A stretch of 64,000 nucleotides of DNA from Bacteroidales bacterium (GTDB taxonomy: Bacteria; Bacteroidota; Bacteroidia; Bacteroidales; UBA932): positions 1 to 64,000 of the forward strand of contig JAFTDJ010000049.1 of NCBI GenBank assembly GCA_017454265.1. The letters run 5' to 3'. Of the stretch, positions 7,260 to 16,015 are shown one piece after another; positions within the stretch are counted from its first letter, which is position 1; each line of letters opens with the position of its first letter. The translations under genes were made by a program, and so were the position numbers. The notes below the pieces were generated by a model. That model had not been told where the DNA came from. It did not search any database and was given only the letters and a program-made list of their open reading frames with translations.

Positions 7260-8973
7260 GAATATCGCTCTCGCCGTTTTGTCGGCGTTGGCCCTGGCTT
7301 CCTGTTCCAAGGATATCCTTCAGGAAGACAGTCCGGTGGGAGTCTATACATTCACGATTGCCGGAGACAATACCCGTTCTGTGCTTGCAGAGGACGAAAA
7401 GGGATACTTCGGCCGTTGGGAGTCCGGAGACAGGTTGGGTACGGCTGTCGCAGACGGAATGCCCGGCTATTCTTATGTGAATCCCGGGACGCCTGTATCT
7501 TTCAATATCTACCGTCCAGGCGGCCTTACTGCAGGTGAAAAGCTATACGTCTATTATCCATACAGTCCGGATACCCGGAGCGTCGGAGCCGTGCAGATGG
7601 AAATCCCCGAGCTTCAGTATCAGAACGGCAGTGTTTTCGACTATAACGCCATGCCTATGGCGGCTGCTCCGTTCGAAATTACTCAAACCGTGGTCAACGA
7701 CAAGTACAATCCTCTTGGGGATGTGCATCTTTACAATCTGGCCTCTGTTGCCGGGTTCAGGGTATTCTCGTCATCCGGAAATTTTGCTGGTGAACTAATA
7801 GAAAGCATTGAGTTTGAGGCGGATGCTCCTCTTGCCGGCTCTTTTGTACTTGACCTGGGCGCCTTCGATGTTGAGGAAACCGCAATTTCGGGATATGAGA
7901 TCCGCAAAGTAGTCACCAATGTCGCCCGGAGCCTTGCAGTAACGGACCAGACTGGTGCGGTACCCGTCTTTATGGTTGTAGCTCCGGGGACTTATGGAGG
8001 AAAAGTAGCGGTTACTACAGACAAGGCCGTTTACACCTTCAGTTTAAAAAATCCCCAGACTTTCCGCCGTTCCGTGCTGCGGTCGTTCGGTATAGACCTT
8101 GATAGCTGTCTTCTGCGGGAAAGCCTTGAAGAAGACTATACCTATCTCCATTGTTTTGAGGTGCCGTCGGTTGAATCTGCCGGAACGTACTCCGGGGAAG
8201 AGATATTCGGCAGTACGCAGTGGTATGCCCACGAGACTGCCGATCCCGCCCGGAGAGTAGTTACTCACACTTATCTGTACGACGGAAAAGTACGCCGCAA
8301 CTATACTGCCATGGTAGATCGGGACAAGCGTTGTCCTCTGTGGACGGCTTATGTGATGCACGGTGAGGAATATCCCGACAACAAGGTTGGACGAGCGGGG
8401 AGTTTCAATTCCAAGACCAGTTATGATCCTGCAATCCCCAAAGCCTGGCAGTCCAGCGGTTCAACGGCTGATTACAATAACGGGAACGGATACTCCCGCG
8501 GTCATCACTGCGCTTCAAATGACAGACAGGCATCCGAAGATGCCAACAAACAGACCTTCTATTATACAAACCAGTCTCCGCAGTGGTACAATAAATTCAA
8601 TGGAGGAATGTGGGCTACTCTGGAAGGCAAGGTCCAGGGCTTGGGAATAAGTGGACGAGACACCCTGTATGTCGTGGTCGGAACTTTGTTCGAGGACGGT
8701 AATTCCGGCAGCAGCAACGATGGAGGGGAGGTGGCCCGCCCAAGCCATTTCTACAAGCTTTTGCTTAAATGCTCGTATAATGAGCAAGGTGTAGTGATTG
8801 CTGCAAAGGGTGCTGCGTACCTTTATTCCAACGAGGCACACACGGGCTCCTATAACGCGCCCGAGTTCTGTACCACCATAGATGCTTTGGAGGAACGTAC
8901 CGGTTTCGACTTCTTCCCCCGTCTTCCAGCATCCCTGGCGGCCGCAGAAGCCAGCTTCACCAATTTCTTTTAG
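7237..8973 (+). CDS. Lipoprotein: fimbrillin-like N-terminal half plus DNA/RNA non-specific endonuclease
   Basis: A predicted surface lipoprotein of 578 residues. ATG 7237 (MKTAACFRNIALAVL) gives a standard signal peptide with lipobox ALASC; an in-frame ATG at 7213 would only lengthen the n-region. Residues up to about 290 look like a fimbrillin/Mfa-type beta-sandwich (segments YYPYSPDTRS and FMVVAPGTYGGKVAV). The C-terminal third is a DNA/RNA non-specific (NucA-like) nuclease: SRGHHCASNDR near 420-430 supplies the catalytic His, and YYTNQSPQW and WATLEGKVQ supply the metal-binding Asn and the Glu. The first residue of the usual DRGH motif is Ser here. The gene overlaps the small ORF at 7128-7259. 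It is likely a nucleic acid-scavenging or antagonistic nuclease on the cell surface. Confidence 0.82.
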   Translation: MKTAACFRNIALAVLSALALASCSKDILQEDSPVGVYTFTIAGDNTRSVLAEDEKGYFGRWESGDRLGTAVADGMPGYSYVNPGTPVSFNIYRPGGLTAGEKLYVYYPYSPDTRSVGAVQMEIPELQYQNGSVFDYNAMPMAAAPFEITQTVVNDKYNPLGDVHLYNLASVAGFRVFSSSGNFAGELIESIEFEADAPLAGSFVLDLGAFDVEETAISGYEIRKVVTNVARSLAVTDQTGAVPVFMVVAPGTYGGKVAVTTDKAVYTFSLKNPQTFRRSVLRSFGIDLDSCLLRESLEEDYTYLHCFEVPSVESAGTYSGEEIFGSTQWYAHETADPARRVVTHTYLYDGKVRRNYTAMVDRDKRCPLWTAYVMHGEEYPDNKVGRAGSFNSKTSYDPAIPKAWQSSGSTADYNNGNGYSRGHHCASNDRQASEDANKQTFYYTNQSPQWYNKFNGGMWATLEGKVQGLGISGRDTLYVVVGTLFEDGNSGSSNDGGEVARPSHFYKLLLKCSYNEQGVVIAAKGAAYLYSNEAHTGSYNAPEFCTTIDALEERTGFDFFPRLPASLAAAEASFTNFF

Positions 8974-8989
8974 CACTTTGGTAAAAAAA

Positions 8990-9020
8990 TTTGAAGAATA
9001 AAAAAACTTCACTATCTTTG
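8990..9020 (+). promoter_or_regulatory. Promoter for tRNA-Glu
   Basis: TTTG at 8990-8993, a 19-nt spacer and TATCTTTG at 9013-9020 match the consensus exactly, 11 bases before the mature tRNA. Confidence 0.8.
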
Positions 9021-9031
9021 CACTCCAAGTT

Positions 9032-9103
9032 GCTGGGTTCGTATAACGGTTAGTACTCAAGATTCTCAATCTTGCAATAGGAGTTCGATTCTCCTACCCA
9101 GTA
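9032..9103 (+). tRNA. tRNA-Glu (anticodon CTC)
   Basis: A 72-nt cloverleaf. The acceptor stem GCTGGGT pairs with ACCCAGT (first pair G-U) and A73 is the discriminator. The anticodon arm is CAAGA-TTCTCAA-TCTTG with anticodon CTC at loop positions 34-36. The T arm is AGGAG-TTCGATT-CTCCT, and the D loop is a Glu/Gln-like GTATAACGGTTAGTAC. The variable loop is 4 nt, which excludes a class II tRNA. CCA is not encoded. Confidence 0.9.
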
Positions 9104-9104
9104 C

Positions 9105-9145
9105 AAAAAAAACAACAGACTCTTGAAAGTCTGTTGTTTTTTTTT
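9105..9145. terminator. Bidirectional intrinsic terminator between tRNA-Glu and tldE
   Basis: Arms AACAACAGACT (9111-9121) and AGTCTGTTGTT (9128-9138) surround a 6-nt loop. A run of A on the left and T on the right extend the pairing and make it functional in both directions, ending the tRNA on + and the tldD-tldE operon on -. Confidence 0.9.
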
Positions 9146-9166
9146 GTACAACTATCATCCCCCTGA
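9129..9166. repeat. Imperfect direct repeat, copy 1
   Basis: GTCTGTTG, a T run, GTACAACTATCATCC and CCTGA form a diverged copy of 9190-9223. It shares its left part with the right arm of the terminator. Confidence 0.6.
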
Positions 9167-9189
9167 ACACATTAATAATCGTCATCCGA

Positions 9190-9223
9190 GTCTGTTGTTT
9201 TTCGTACCACTATTATCCGCTGA
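9190..9223. repeat. Imperfect direct repeat, copy 2 (covers tldE 3' end)
   Basis: GTCTGTTGTTTTTCGTACCA and then CTATTATCCGCTGA repeat the unit at 9129-9166 with a shorter T run and a few substitutions. The last 11 bases encode the C-terminus and stop of tldE, so copy 1 looks like a decayed duplicate of that gene end. Confidence 0.6.
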
Positions 9224-10544
9224 AATCGACGTTGGAAAAAGCGAGAGAAGGGATGAGCTTGGTGGCACAGGGCCGAAAATCGGTGCCGGACGCCAAGAAA
9301 GACTTCCAAAGCTTTAGAAAATTACCGGTCATCAGCATTCCGTGTACTGGTCGCACCGGCTTCCCGTTCTCGAACAGCTGTCCGGAAATGCCATAGGAAA
9401 AGTCTCCGGTCGTCATATTGCAGTTGCCGCCGTTAAAATCTGTAACCAAGATACCGTTGCCGCACATCTTCATGAGTGAATTGCGGTCCAGGCCGTCGCG
9501 CGGCCATCCCGGAAGACGCGGGCGGGAAGCATCGTCTGTAGTGGGAGCCATTCCGGTCTTGGCGGCCATATAACTGTTTACAAAATAATGCTGCACGACT
9601 CCTTCCTTGACAATCGGGGCCTGTACGGTGCAAACACCCTCTGAGTCAAACAGTTTTGAGCCGGTTTCTCCTTCTCTCCACGGCTCGTCCAGAAGTGAGA
9701 ATCCTTTCGCGAAAAGCTGCTTGCCCTCGCTCCCAACCAAAAAGGAGTTGCCCTGCTGAATTGAATTGGCATTCAATGCGTTGAGCATGGGAGTGACCAG
9801 GCGTGAAGACACTTCCGCCCCTATCACCATATTATATCGCCCGCTGGGAGCCGGTTCGGCCCCAAACTGTCCGGATGCCCTCTTGACTGCTGTGAGTCCG
9901 CAGTCAGAAGGATCAAAGTCTGCAAGCCGTGGCGATGCCGTCCACCAGTAGTCGCTGTATTTGTTGCCGGATTCATCTTCTATCGTAACTTCCACTCCAT
10001 AGTCGAAGGAAGTTTCGCTATGCCTGCATTCAAGCCCTTGGCTGTCAATCAAATACACATCGTACTCCGAATCACTGTATTCACCTTCCTCTGAAACCAG
10101 CCGTGCATCCTTTACCCGTCCCGTGGCAGCGGCGTTCAGTGCCATACGAGTGCGGTCTGCAGGCTCGACAGTCTCCCAGTTGACGTCGTACAGCCCCATT
10201 TCAAGGCCTGTACGCGCCGATGTGCAGTACCGTGCGGGATCCGGCAGGCTGCGAAATTCGTCGGGGGTGAGCATACGCACCGTGGCGGCAGCCCGGTGAA
10301 TGAAGTCCTTAAGTGTAGTACGGTCCAGTTTGTTAATGGAGAAAGCGCCGTAGCGTCCGTCAACGAAGAGGGCGATACTCATACTGCGGTCTGCACAGCG
10401 CGTTACCTTATCCACCTCTCCATTCAGGGTGGCAACAAGGTTCTCGATGCTTTTGGTCAGCGTAATGCGGGCGGCGGAAGCCCCTTCCATACGGGCGAAG
10501 TCAATGCATTCCCGTGCCAACTGTATTTCTTCTTTTGTAATCAT
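9213..10544 (-). CDS. tldE: TldE/PmbA-type metallopeptidase partner subunit
   Basis: A 443-residue member of the TldD/PmbA family, the partner lacking the HExxxH metal site. In E. coli the TldD-TldE heterodimer degrades unfolded or modified peptides, including the leader of microcin B17. Family features include the N-terminal region with an LNGEVDKVTRCADRSMSIAL-like segment and the conserved C-terminal GGNCNMTTGDFSYGISG segment. The start codon overlaps the tldD stop by four bases (ATGA), so translation is coupled. It is the last gene of the minus-strand series and ends at the shared terminator. Confidence 0.9.
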   Translation of the reverse strand: MITKEEIQLARECIDFARMEGASAARITLTKSIENLVATLNGEVDKVTRCADRSMSIALFVDGRYGAFSINKLDRTTLKDFIHRAAATVRMLTPDEFRSLPDPARYCTSARTGLEMGLYDVNWETVEPADRTRMALNAAATGRVKDARLVSEEGEYSDSEYDVYLIDSQGLECRHSETSFDYGVEVTIEDESGNKYSDYWWTASPRLADFDPSDCGLTAVKRASGQFGAEPAPSGRYNMVIGAEVSSRLVTPMLNALNANSIQQGNSFLVGSEGKQLFAKGFSLLDEPWREGETGSKLFDSEGVCTVQAPIVKEGVVQHYFVNSYMAAKTGMAPTTDDASRPRLPGWPRDGLDRNSLMKMCGNGILVTDFNGGNCNMTTGDFSYGISGQLFENGKPVRPVHGMLMTGNFLKLWKSFLASGTDFRPCATKLIPSLAFSNVDFSG

Positions 10545-11944
10545 TCGCCTCCTACTGTAAGATTCTTGATAAGCACGCTCGGGATGCCGCAGGACACGGC
10601 AACGCTCTGTTCTTTACCGCAGGTCCAGGTACCGTCGTCTATTTTGAGGTCTGAAGCGACCGCAACAATGTCTGCAAGGGCCTGGGGACCGTTTCCTATG
10701 ATATTGATGTCCTTGACCGGCTGGGTGAGCCGCCCGTTTTCTATAAGGTAGCCCCGGTTCACGTAGAAGGTAAAATCCCCTTCGCCTATACGTACTTCGC
10801 CGTTGGCAAATTTATCCACATATACGCCCTTTCGCACCGAGGCTATCAGATCCTGCAGTGTTCCGTCGCTGCCGCTTTCCATATATGTGGTGCGCATCCG
10901 CGGTATAGGGTTGTAGCGGAACGATTCGCGCCTTCCGTTGCCGGTAGGTTCGACACCGTAGAAGGCTGCACTGATGCGGTCGTGAAGGTAGGAAGTCAGG
11001 ATCCCGTCTTCTACCATATAGGTCTTTTGTCCGGGGACGCCTTCGTCGTCGTATTGGAGGGATCCGCGATTGCCGGGAACAGTTGCGTCATCTATGATAT
11101 TGATTCCGCGCTTGCAGATGCGCTGCCCCATCTTGTCGCAGAAAATCGACTGCCCCTTGCGATTGAAATCTGCTTCGAACGCATGCCCCATGGCCTCGTG
11201 CAGCAGAATGCCGGACGCTCCTGCGGCCATGACTACGCTCATTTGCCCGCCTCTGGGACGTCGTGCTGCAAAGCTGTCGTCAAGCCCGTCTGCTGCATCG
11301 CTTGCCAGCTCTTCTATAAGTGACTGGCAGAGCATCTCGCGCCCGCATCGCAGGCTGCGTGACACGGAACGCTGCTCGGTCTGGTTCCCCTGGCAGAAGA
11401 TGACGGTCATGGATACGCTCCCGAGAGGGCGGCTGTCGGAAGAGAGCTCATCCAGGGAATTGTACATCACTATGTCGCTCTCAGACCAGGATAGCATCGC
11501 TATCACTTTCTGAGTCCGTGGTTCGCGCCGGCGTACTGCAGTTTCGAGCTGCTCCAGCCACTTTGAGAGCTGCTTTTTGTCTGCGTCGCTCCAGGCAAGC
11601 TGTTCCGAGTACGGACGGGAAGGGGCTGCAACCGCATTGCCTCTCCCGAAGGCGGAACTGCGGCCGGCGATGGAGCGTGCAGCCCGCGCAGCGTCCATCA
11701 AGGAGGTAAAGTCTGTGGATTCCGAATATGCGTAGCCTGTTTTCTCACCGTTGAGCACGCGTATTCCGCATCCGTAATCGAGGTGAAAACCACCGGACGC
11801 AACAACGCCGTCCCGCAACAGAAGGTCGTTGTATACGGTCTGCTCGAAGTAAAGGTCGCACCAGTTACCGCCTTTGAGCCCTTCTGCCACTATGGTGCGA
11901 ATCTGCTCACGGCTCACGCCGAATGTTTCCAGCCTATCCTTCAT
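10541..11944 (-). CDS. tldD: TldD-type metallopeptidase catalytic subunit
   Basis: A 467-residue catalytic half of the TldD/E protease. The metal-binding motif HEAMGH lies in the segment GASGILLHEAMGHAFEADF, a little past the middle, and the C-terminal half has the conserved MRTTYMESG and EVRIGEGDFTFYVNRGYLIENG-type segments. No signal peptide is seen, so it is cytoplasmic. It overlaps the zeta-like kinase gene by 11 bases and tldE by 4. In a genome with small peptide genes, a peptide-processing role is worth keeping in mind, but nothing links it directly. Confidence 0.92.
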   Translation of the reverse strand: MKDRLETFGVSREQIRTIVAEGLKGGNWCDLYFEQTVYNDLLLRDGVVASGGFHLDYGCGIRVLNGEKTGYAYSESTDFTSLMDAARAARSIAGRSSAFGRGNAVAAPSRPYSEQLAWSDADKKQLSKWLEQLETAVRRREPRTQKVIAMLSWSESDIVMYNSLDELSSDSRPLGSVSMTVIFCQGNQTEQRSVSRSLRCGREMLCQSLIEELASDAADGLDDSFAARRPRGGQMSVVMAAGASGILLHEAMGHAFEADFNRKGQSIFCDKMGQRICKRGINIIDDATVPGNRGSLQYDDEGVPGQKTYMVEDGILTSYLHDRISAAFYGVEPTGNGRRESFRYNPIPRMRTTYMESGSDGTLQDLIASVRKGVYVDKFANGEVRIGEGDFTFYVNRGYLIENGRLTQPVKDINIIGNGPQALADIVAVASDLKIDDGTWTCGKEQSVAVSCGIPSVLIKNLTVGGE

Positions 11945-12518
11945 TGTAAGAATCTATCATTTTCCTGATTTTGCGGAATATCTCGTCATCTTTGATTATG
12001 GTCCTCTTTTTGTCTCCTTCGGCAACCAGGGTGAAGGTAGGACCGGAATTATCTGCTATCATCCATCTGTCGCACAGCGGCATATAGATGCTGAACAGAT
12101 AGTTCAGGCCGCTTATGTAGCGTCTCCGCAGAACGTCGTCCGCAATGTTGTGTCCTCCGCTGGCAACCCTGTCCCGCACTCGCTGAATGGCTATTTCGGG
12201 GGAAGATACCCATAGATACAGGATGGTGATCACGTAGCCTTTGGCCCGGGCCGAGTCGATGACTCCTACCAGAGAGCGGGTTGCCAGGGTCGTCTCTATG
12301 CTGAAGTCGGTACCTTTGCCTATAAGGTATTCCACTCGTCTGAGCATGTACCGGCTTGCGGTAACAGATGCGTTTGCCGGGTTAAAAGGTGAAAGGCTTT
12401 TGGCGAACTCATCTGAGTTGACAAACTCGCGACAGTCGAGTATTTCGGGCAGAAATGTATAAGACGCCGTGGTTTTACCGGCGCCGTTGCAACCTGCCAG
12501 AATGTATAACCTTGGCAT
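11934..12518 (-). CDS. Zeta-toxin-like P-loop kinase
   Basis: A 194-residue P-loop protein related to zeta toxin and UDP-N-acetylglucosamine kinase. Walker A GCNGAGKTT lies at about residues 9-17, and the family segment FSIETTLATRS follows about 55 residues later. I begin at ATG 12516-12518 (MPRLYILAGCNGAGKTT) because its first base is shared with the TAA of the upstream gene (TAATG). A longer in-frame start to 12725 would add unrelated Arg-rich sequence that shadows the neighbour. No epsilon-type antitoxin is adjacent, so a housekeeping or chromosomal kinase role is as likely as toxicity. Confidence 0.8.
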   Translation of the reverse strand: MPRLYILAGCNGAGKTTASYTFLPEILDCREFVNSDEFAKSLSPFNPANASVTASRYMLRRVEYLIGKGTDFSIETTLATRSLVGVIDSARAKGYVITILYLWVSSPEIAIQRVRDRVASGGHNIADDVLRRRYISGLNYLFSIYMPLCDRWMIADNSGPTFTLVAEGDKKRTIIKDDEIFRKIRKMIDSYNEG

Positions 12519-13210
12519 TATTTGGAGTGAGTTACCCCGTATCCGAAGAGCGCAAAGTCGCCGAGTACGGGGTCGTCGGGCCAGAGCTCGCGAAACACAT
12601 CTGTAATCTCCAGGGCAGTAGTAAGGTCTTTCTGCTTGCGCCTGGTAAGGCCGAGAGATGCTGCCTGGGTATATACGTGGACGTCGAGGGGCACGATGAG
12701 CTCTGAGGGAGAGCTGTTCTTCCATACCCCGAGATCTACTTTTCCGTCATTACGGATCAGCCAGCGGCGCATAAGGTTGATTTTCTTGTCGGGGGCCTTC
12801 GGGTCGTCTTTGCGCCGGAATATGGTTGAGCGTATCTCCTTAGCCGATAATGACTCCAGCGTTTCGTGCCAGCTGTACCATTCGCGCAGCCGTCCGCAGA
12901 TAGCTGAAATCTCGCTCCATTTGACGGTGCGGTGCAGGGAAGTCTCGTCGCTGCGGTAAGAGCCGGACATAACGTAGTCGTAAGGGCGCCATTCCATTTC
13001 GTTGAACAGACGTTCGCAGTCACGGATAATCATAGCCCTCCGGCCCCAGGCGAGATGTGCGGAGAATAATGCGGATATTTCTATATCCTGCAAGGACGAC
13101 TCCCTGCGGACGAATTCCCTTGGAAACGCTACAGGGTCATCCTGAAAGTACTTCAGGTCGTTGTATTCTTCCGCCCACCCCTTGAGCAGGCCGACAGTCT
13201 TTTTTGTCAT
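12518..13210 (-). CDS. TIGR02757 / DUF2400 family protein
   Basis: A 230-residue protein matching the TIGR02757 family of Bacteroidota and other bacteria: RRESSLQDIEISALFSAHLA near the N-terminus, FGYGVTH at the end and a P(L/D)DVHV segment near 180. The biochemical function of the family is not established. The start MTKKTVGLL overlaps the upstream gene's stop by four bases, and the TAA stop shares a base with the next ATG. It is tightly embedded in the operon. Confidence 0.85.
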   Translation of the reverse strand: MTKKTVGLLKGWAEEYNDLKYFQDDPVAFPREFVRRESSLQDIEISALFSAHLAWGRRAMIIRDCERLFNEMEWRPYDYVMSGSYRSDETSLHRTVKWSEISAICGRLREWYSWHETLESLSAKEIRSTIFRRKDDPKAPDKKINLMRRWLIRNDGKVDLGVWKNSSPSELIVPLDVHVYTQAASLGLTRRKQKDLTTALEITDVFRELWPDDPVLGDFALFGYGVTHSK

Positions 13211-14307
13211 TTTGCTACGAAAGGTTTGTTGCCTCCGCCTGTCCATTGATATAGACGGGCCGTACAGCTCTGAATACCGCTTTCTTTGTCTTTGTGATTC
13301 TCGGATATGTACCAAAGACCGTCTCCCAGGGGGCAAAGACCCGTTGACCCCCACTTGAAGTTGAATCCGTGGATGCCGCTGTATTCGTCGAACAGGCCTT
13401 CGGAAGACAGTTTCAGGGTTTCCTGCTTGCTGTCCAAACCCTTCGGCACTGCCTTGCCGGGCTTCTGCTTGACATCTACCGCAAACATGGAGTAGTTGGG
13501 GTATATCTTCTTGCTGCCCTTGTAAACCGCCATATAGATGCGGTTGGTATAGGGATCCCAAGCAAGATTCTGTACGCCCCATTTGGTGTTGCCGGTGAAG
13601 ACGAAATACTTGTGAAGCGGTTTTTCCGGACCGTTCGTCGGAACTGTGCCGAACACCACCGGCGTTTCGTATTTGCGCCTCCAGTCGGAAGTGTCGTAGC
13701 AGAGCAGAACCTGGTTGTCGTTGTCGCTGCGCTCGTTGTCGCCGTATATGCCGTAGGCCACGTAGAGCAGGCGCTTCTTGCTGGCTGGTTTGCCGATGGG
13801 AGGCGCAAACGTCACACCGTCGATTCCGGAGCAACCGTAGGTGTGCTCAGTGTAGTCTTTGCAGGCTTCACGGATGCACACCGTGGTCATCACTCCGTCT
13901 TTTTCGGGATCCATTCCTTCGTGATCTATTTTGTCCACATCTATTATAGCGACGTAGAACACCGACTGTTCGTGGCTCAGGTTATCTACTCCGAGCCGTT
14001 CGGCAATGCCCTGGCCTATGATGTCGTCCTTGCACTCCAGGGAAGCGTACACCCGTCCGTCCGGACCAAGAGTCATGGCTCCCAGGTGTCCCTGGATGCG
14101 GCCTATTGAGCCGATTACGCGCCCTTCCAGATCAGTCTTGATGAAGGAACTGGTAAAAGAGTAGTACATATACCCTTTGGCGCGGTCCAGGGCGATTCCT
14201 TGCACGTGGCCGTCGCGTACCTCGGCATAAATTGTCTTCGGAAGCGGTTGGGCCAGGGAGCTGAAGCCGGCGAAGACGACGGCAAGAGTCAAAAGCATCC
14301 TTCGCAT
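13207..14307 (-). CDS. Exported propeller-like protein of unknown function
   Basis: A 366-residue secreted protein with a cleavable signal peptide (MRRMLLTLAVVFAGFSSLAQ). The body has repeated aromatic/Gly turns such as GIALDRAKGYMYYSF, AMTLGPDGRVYASL, LAWDPYTNRIYMAVY and CPLGDGLWYISE. These look like blades of a beta-propeller (NHL/SMP-30-like), although no family is certain. There is no lipobox. It is located between the POT transporter (3 bp upstream) and TIGR02757 (4 bp overlap). A periplasmic binding or sugar-lactonase-like role would be a guess. Confidence 0.7.
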   Translation of the reverse strand: MRRMLLTLAVVFAGFSSLAQPLPKTIYAEVRDGHVQGIALDRAKGYMYYSFTSSFIKTDLEGRVIGSIGRIQGHLGAMTLGPDGRVYASLECKDDIIGQGIAERLGVDNLSHEQSVFYVAIIDVDKIDHEGMDPEKDGVMTTVCIREACKDYTEHTYGCSGIDGVTFAPPIGKPASKKRLLYVAYGIYGDNERSDNDNQVLLCYDTSDWRRKYETPVVFGTVPTNGPEKPLHKYFVFTGNTKWGVQNLAWDPYTNRIYMAVYKGSKKIYPNYSMFAVDVKQKPGKAVPKGLDSKQETLKLSSEGLFDEYSGIHGFNFKWGSTGLCPLGDGLWYISENHKDKESGIQSCTARLYQWTGGGNKPFVAK

Positions 14308-14310
14308 ATC

Positions 14311-15996
14311 CTAGTCAGCCGTCGCCGCTTCAAGTTTCTTGAGCATGGAGAACATCACAAGTCCGGAAATGACGCAGAGCGCCATCAGTACGCACCAGTT
14401 GACCCAGAGGGGAACGTGGTTCCACATCAGCGAAGGGATGGAACTGAGGTAGTTTCCGATGGCCGTAGCAGCGAACCACAGACCCATCATAAGCCCCTTG
14501 TACTTGGGAGGGGCGACCTTGGATACGAAAGATATGCCCATGGGGGACAACAGAAGTTCCGCAAACGTGAGCACCAGATAGGTGGAGATGAGGTATGTGG
14601 GTACCACCGGGTCAGGGGACACGCCTCCCACAGCTGTGAGCTCGGATGGCGCGGGCTGACCGTTGGATGCCGCAAGCATGATGAGGTATCCAAGTGCGGC
14701 CACGAACATTCCAAGTCCTATCTTGCGTGGCGCCGAAGGCTCTTTGCCTTTTTTGCCGAGGGCTCCGAAGACAGCCATGGAGATAGGTGTAAGGGCTACC
14801 ACGAAGAAGGGGTTGAACTGTTGAAATTGCTGGGGCAGAATCTGGATGCTGGAAGCCATTCTGCTGTACAGGAAGTATGCGCCGACCCACAGGGCGACGG
14901 TCACGATGCCGCTGATGGTCTTGCCTTTGGCGGTTTCGGACTGGAAGGTGCTGAAAAGGGTGTAGATGGAAATGGCGATAAGTGCCAGCGCCCATATGTT
15001 GAAACCAATCTTAAGCGGACCGGTGACGGTGCTCTGGGTGTAGTCACGGGCAAAATATGTGAGCGAAGAGCCGTTCTGATGGAATGCCATCCAGAAGAAG
15101 ATGACCACTGCAAATACGAAGACAAGGGCGACGATGCGGTCCTTGGTCTGTTTGGGAGTGAGCTCTTGGATTGGGGCGCCTGCGACTGACTGGGCCTGCT
15201 TTGCGTTGACGTCGGCGTGCTTGAACCAGCTGCGGCAGCCCAGGTAGATTGCTATGGAAACAATGAGCGATACGCAGGCTACTGCAAAGCCGAGGTTGTA
15301 CGCGGTGGCCAGGTGGTTGATGTAGTACTGGCAGAATTCGGGAAGCTCCATTGCGGCAATATCGGAGCCCGGCATGGCGGCCTTCAGGGTTTCCAGGAGA
15401 CCGGTGTCGGACAGGGAACCGCCGAGGTACTGGTGGGCGAGGGAGGGTATGTCCGCCTTGTAGATGAGACCTGCGCTCTTGAGGTGACTGTTGGTCAGCG
15501 CCGTAGCTGCGGTAGGCGCAAACATTGCGCCGATGTTGATGGCCATGTAGAAAAGGCTGAACGCTGAGTCCCGTTTAGTCGCATACTTGGGATCGTCATA
15601 CAGATTGCCTACGAGAACCTGAAGATTGCCTTTGAACAGACCTGTGCCCACCGCGATAAGCAGCAGAGCGCCTATCATCAGGGTCAGGGCGAATACGCGT
15701 CCTGAGAATGCATCCGTGGGAATTGCAAGGCACAAGTATCCCACGAACATGACGCAGACACCGGTAATGACGCATTTCCCGAATCCAATCTTATCTGCGA
15801 GCCATCCTCCGATTACCGGCATAAAGTACACGGCGGCAAGGAAAATGGCGTAAAACTGGCCCGCAGTAGCTGCGGAGAAGCCGAATTTTGCCTGCAGGAA
15901 AAGCAGGAAAATTGCCAGCATTGTGTAGTAGCCGAAGCGCTCGCCAGTGTTGGCAAGCGCAAGGGCAAAGAGACCTTTAGGCTGTCCTTTAAACAT
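14311..15996 (-). CDS. POT/PTR family di/tripeptide:proton symporter
   Basis: A 561-residue inner-membrane transporter of the proton-dependent oligopeptide family. The N-terminal ERFGYYTMLAIFLLF segment (residues 19-33) contains the ExxERFxYY-type proton-coupling motif, and about 12-14 hydrophobic helices follow. Cytoplasmic loop GWLADKIGFGK is the MFS motif A equivalent. Neighbouring peptidases (pepD, tldD/E) fit a peptide-utilisation role. It begins 19 bases after the hydrolase lipoprotein gene. Confidence 0.9.
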   Translation of the reverse strand: MFKGQPKGLFALALANTGERFGYYTMLAIFLLFLQAKFGFSAATAGQFYAIFLAAVYFMPVIGGWLADKIGFGKCVITGVCVMFVGYLCLAIPTDAFSGRVFALTLMIGALLLIAVGTGLFKGNLQVLVGNLYDDPKYATKRDSAFSLFYMAINIGAMFAPTAATALTNSHLKSAGLIYKADIPSLAHQYLGGSLSDTGLLETLKAAMPGSDIAAMELPEFCQYYINHLATAYNLGFAVACVSLIVSIAIYLGCRSWFKHADVNAKQAQSVAGAPIQELTPKQTKDRIVALVFVFAVVIFFWMAFHQNGSSLTYFARDYTQSTVTGPLKIGFNIWALALIAISIYTLFSTFQSETAKGKTISGIVTVALWVGAYFLYSRMASSIQILPQQFQQFNPFFVVALTPISMAVFGALGKKGKEPSAPRKIGLGMFVAALGYLIMLAASNGQPAPSELTAVGGVSPDPVVPTYLISTYLVLTFAELLLSPMGISFVSKVAPPKYKGLMMGLWFAATAIGNYLSSIPSLMWNHVPLWVNWCVLMALCVISGLVMFSMLKKLEAATAD

Positions 15997-16015
15997 GTAA
16001 CTTATTGTATTTTAA

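Noticed and set aside
9032..9223. tRNA-Glu as an integration site with flanking att repeats
   Set aside because: The repeat does not include the tRNA 3' end and no integrase or mobile genes lie nearby.
11934..12725. Long form of the zeta-like kinase starting at 12725
   Set aside because: The extra 69 residues are an Arg-rich shadow of the TIGR02757 gene; the TAATG junction at 12516-12520 marks the real start.
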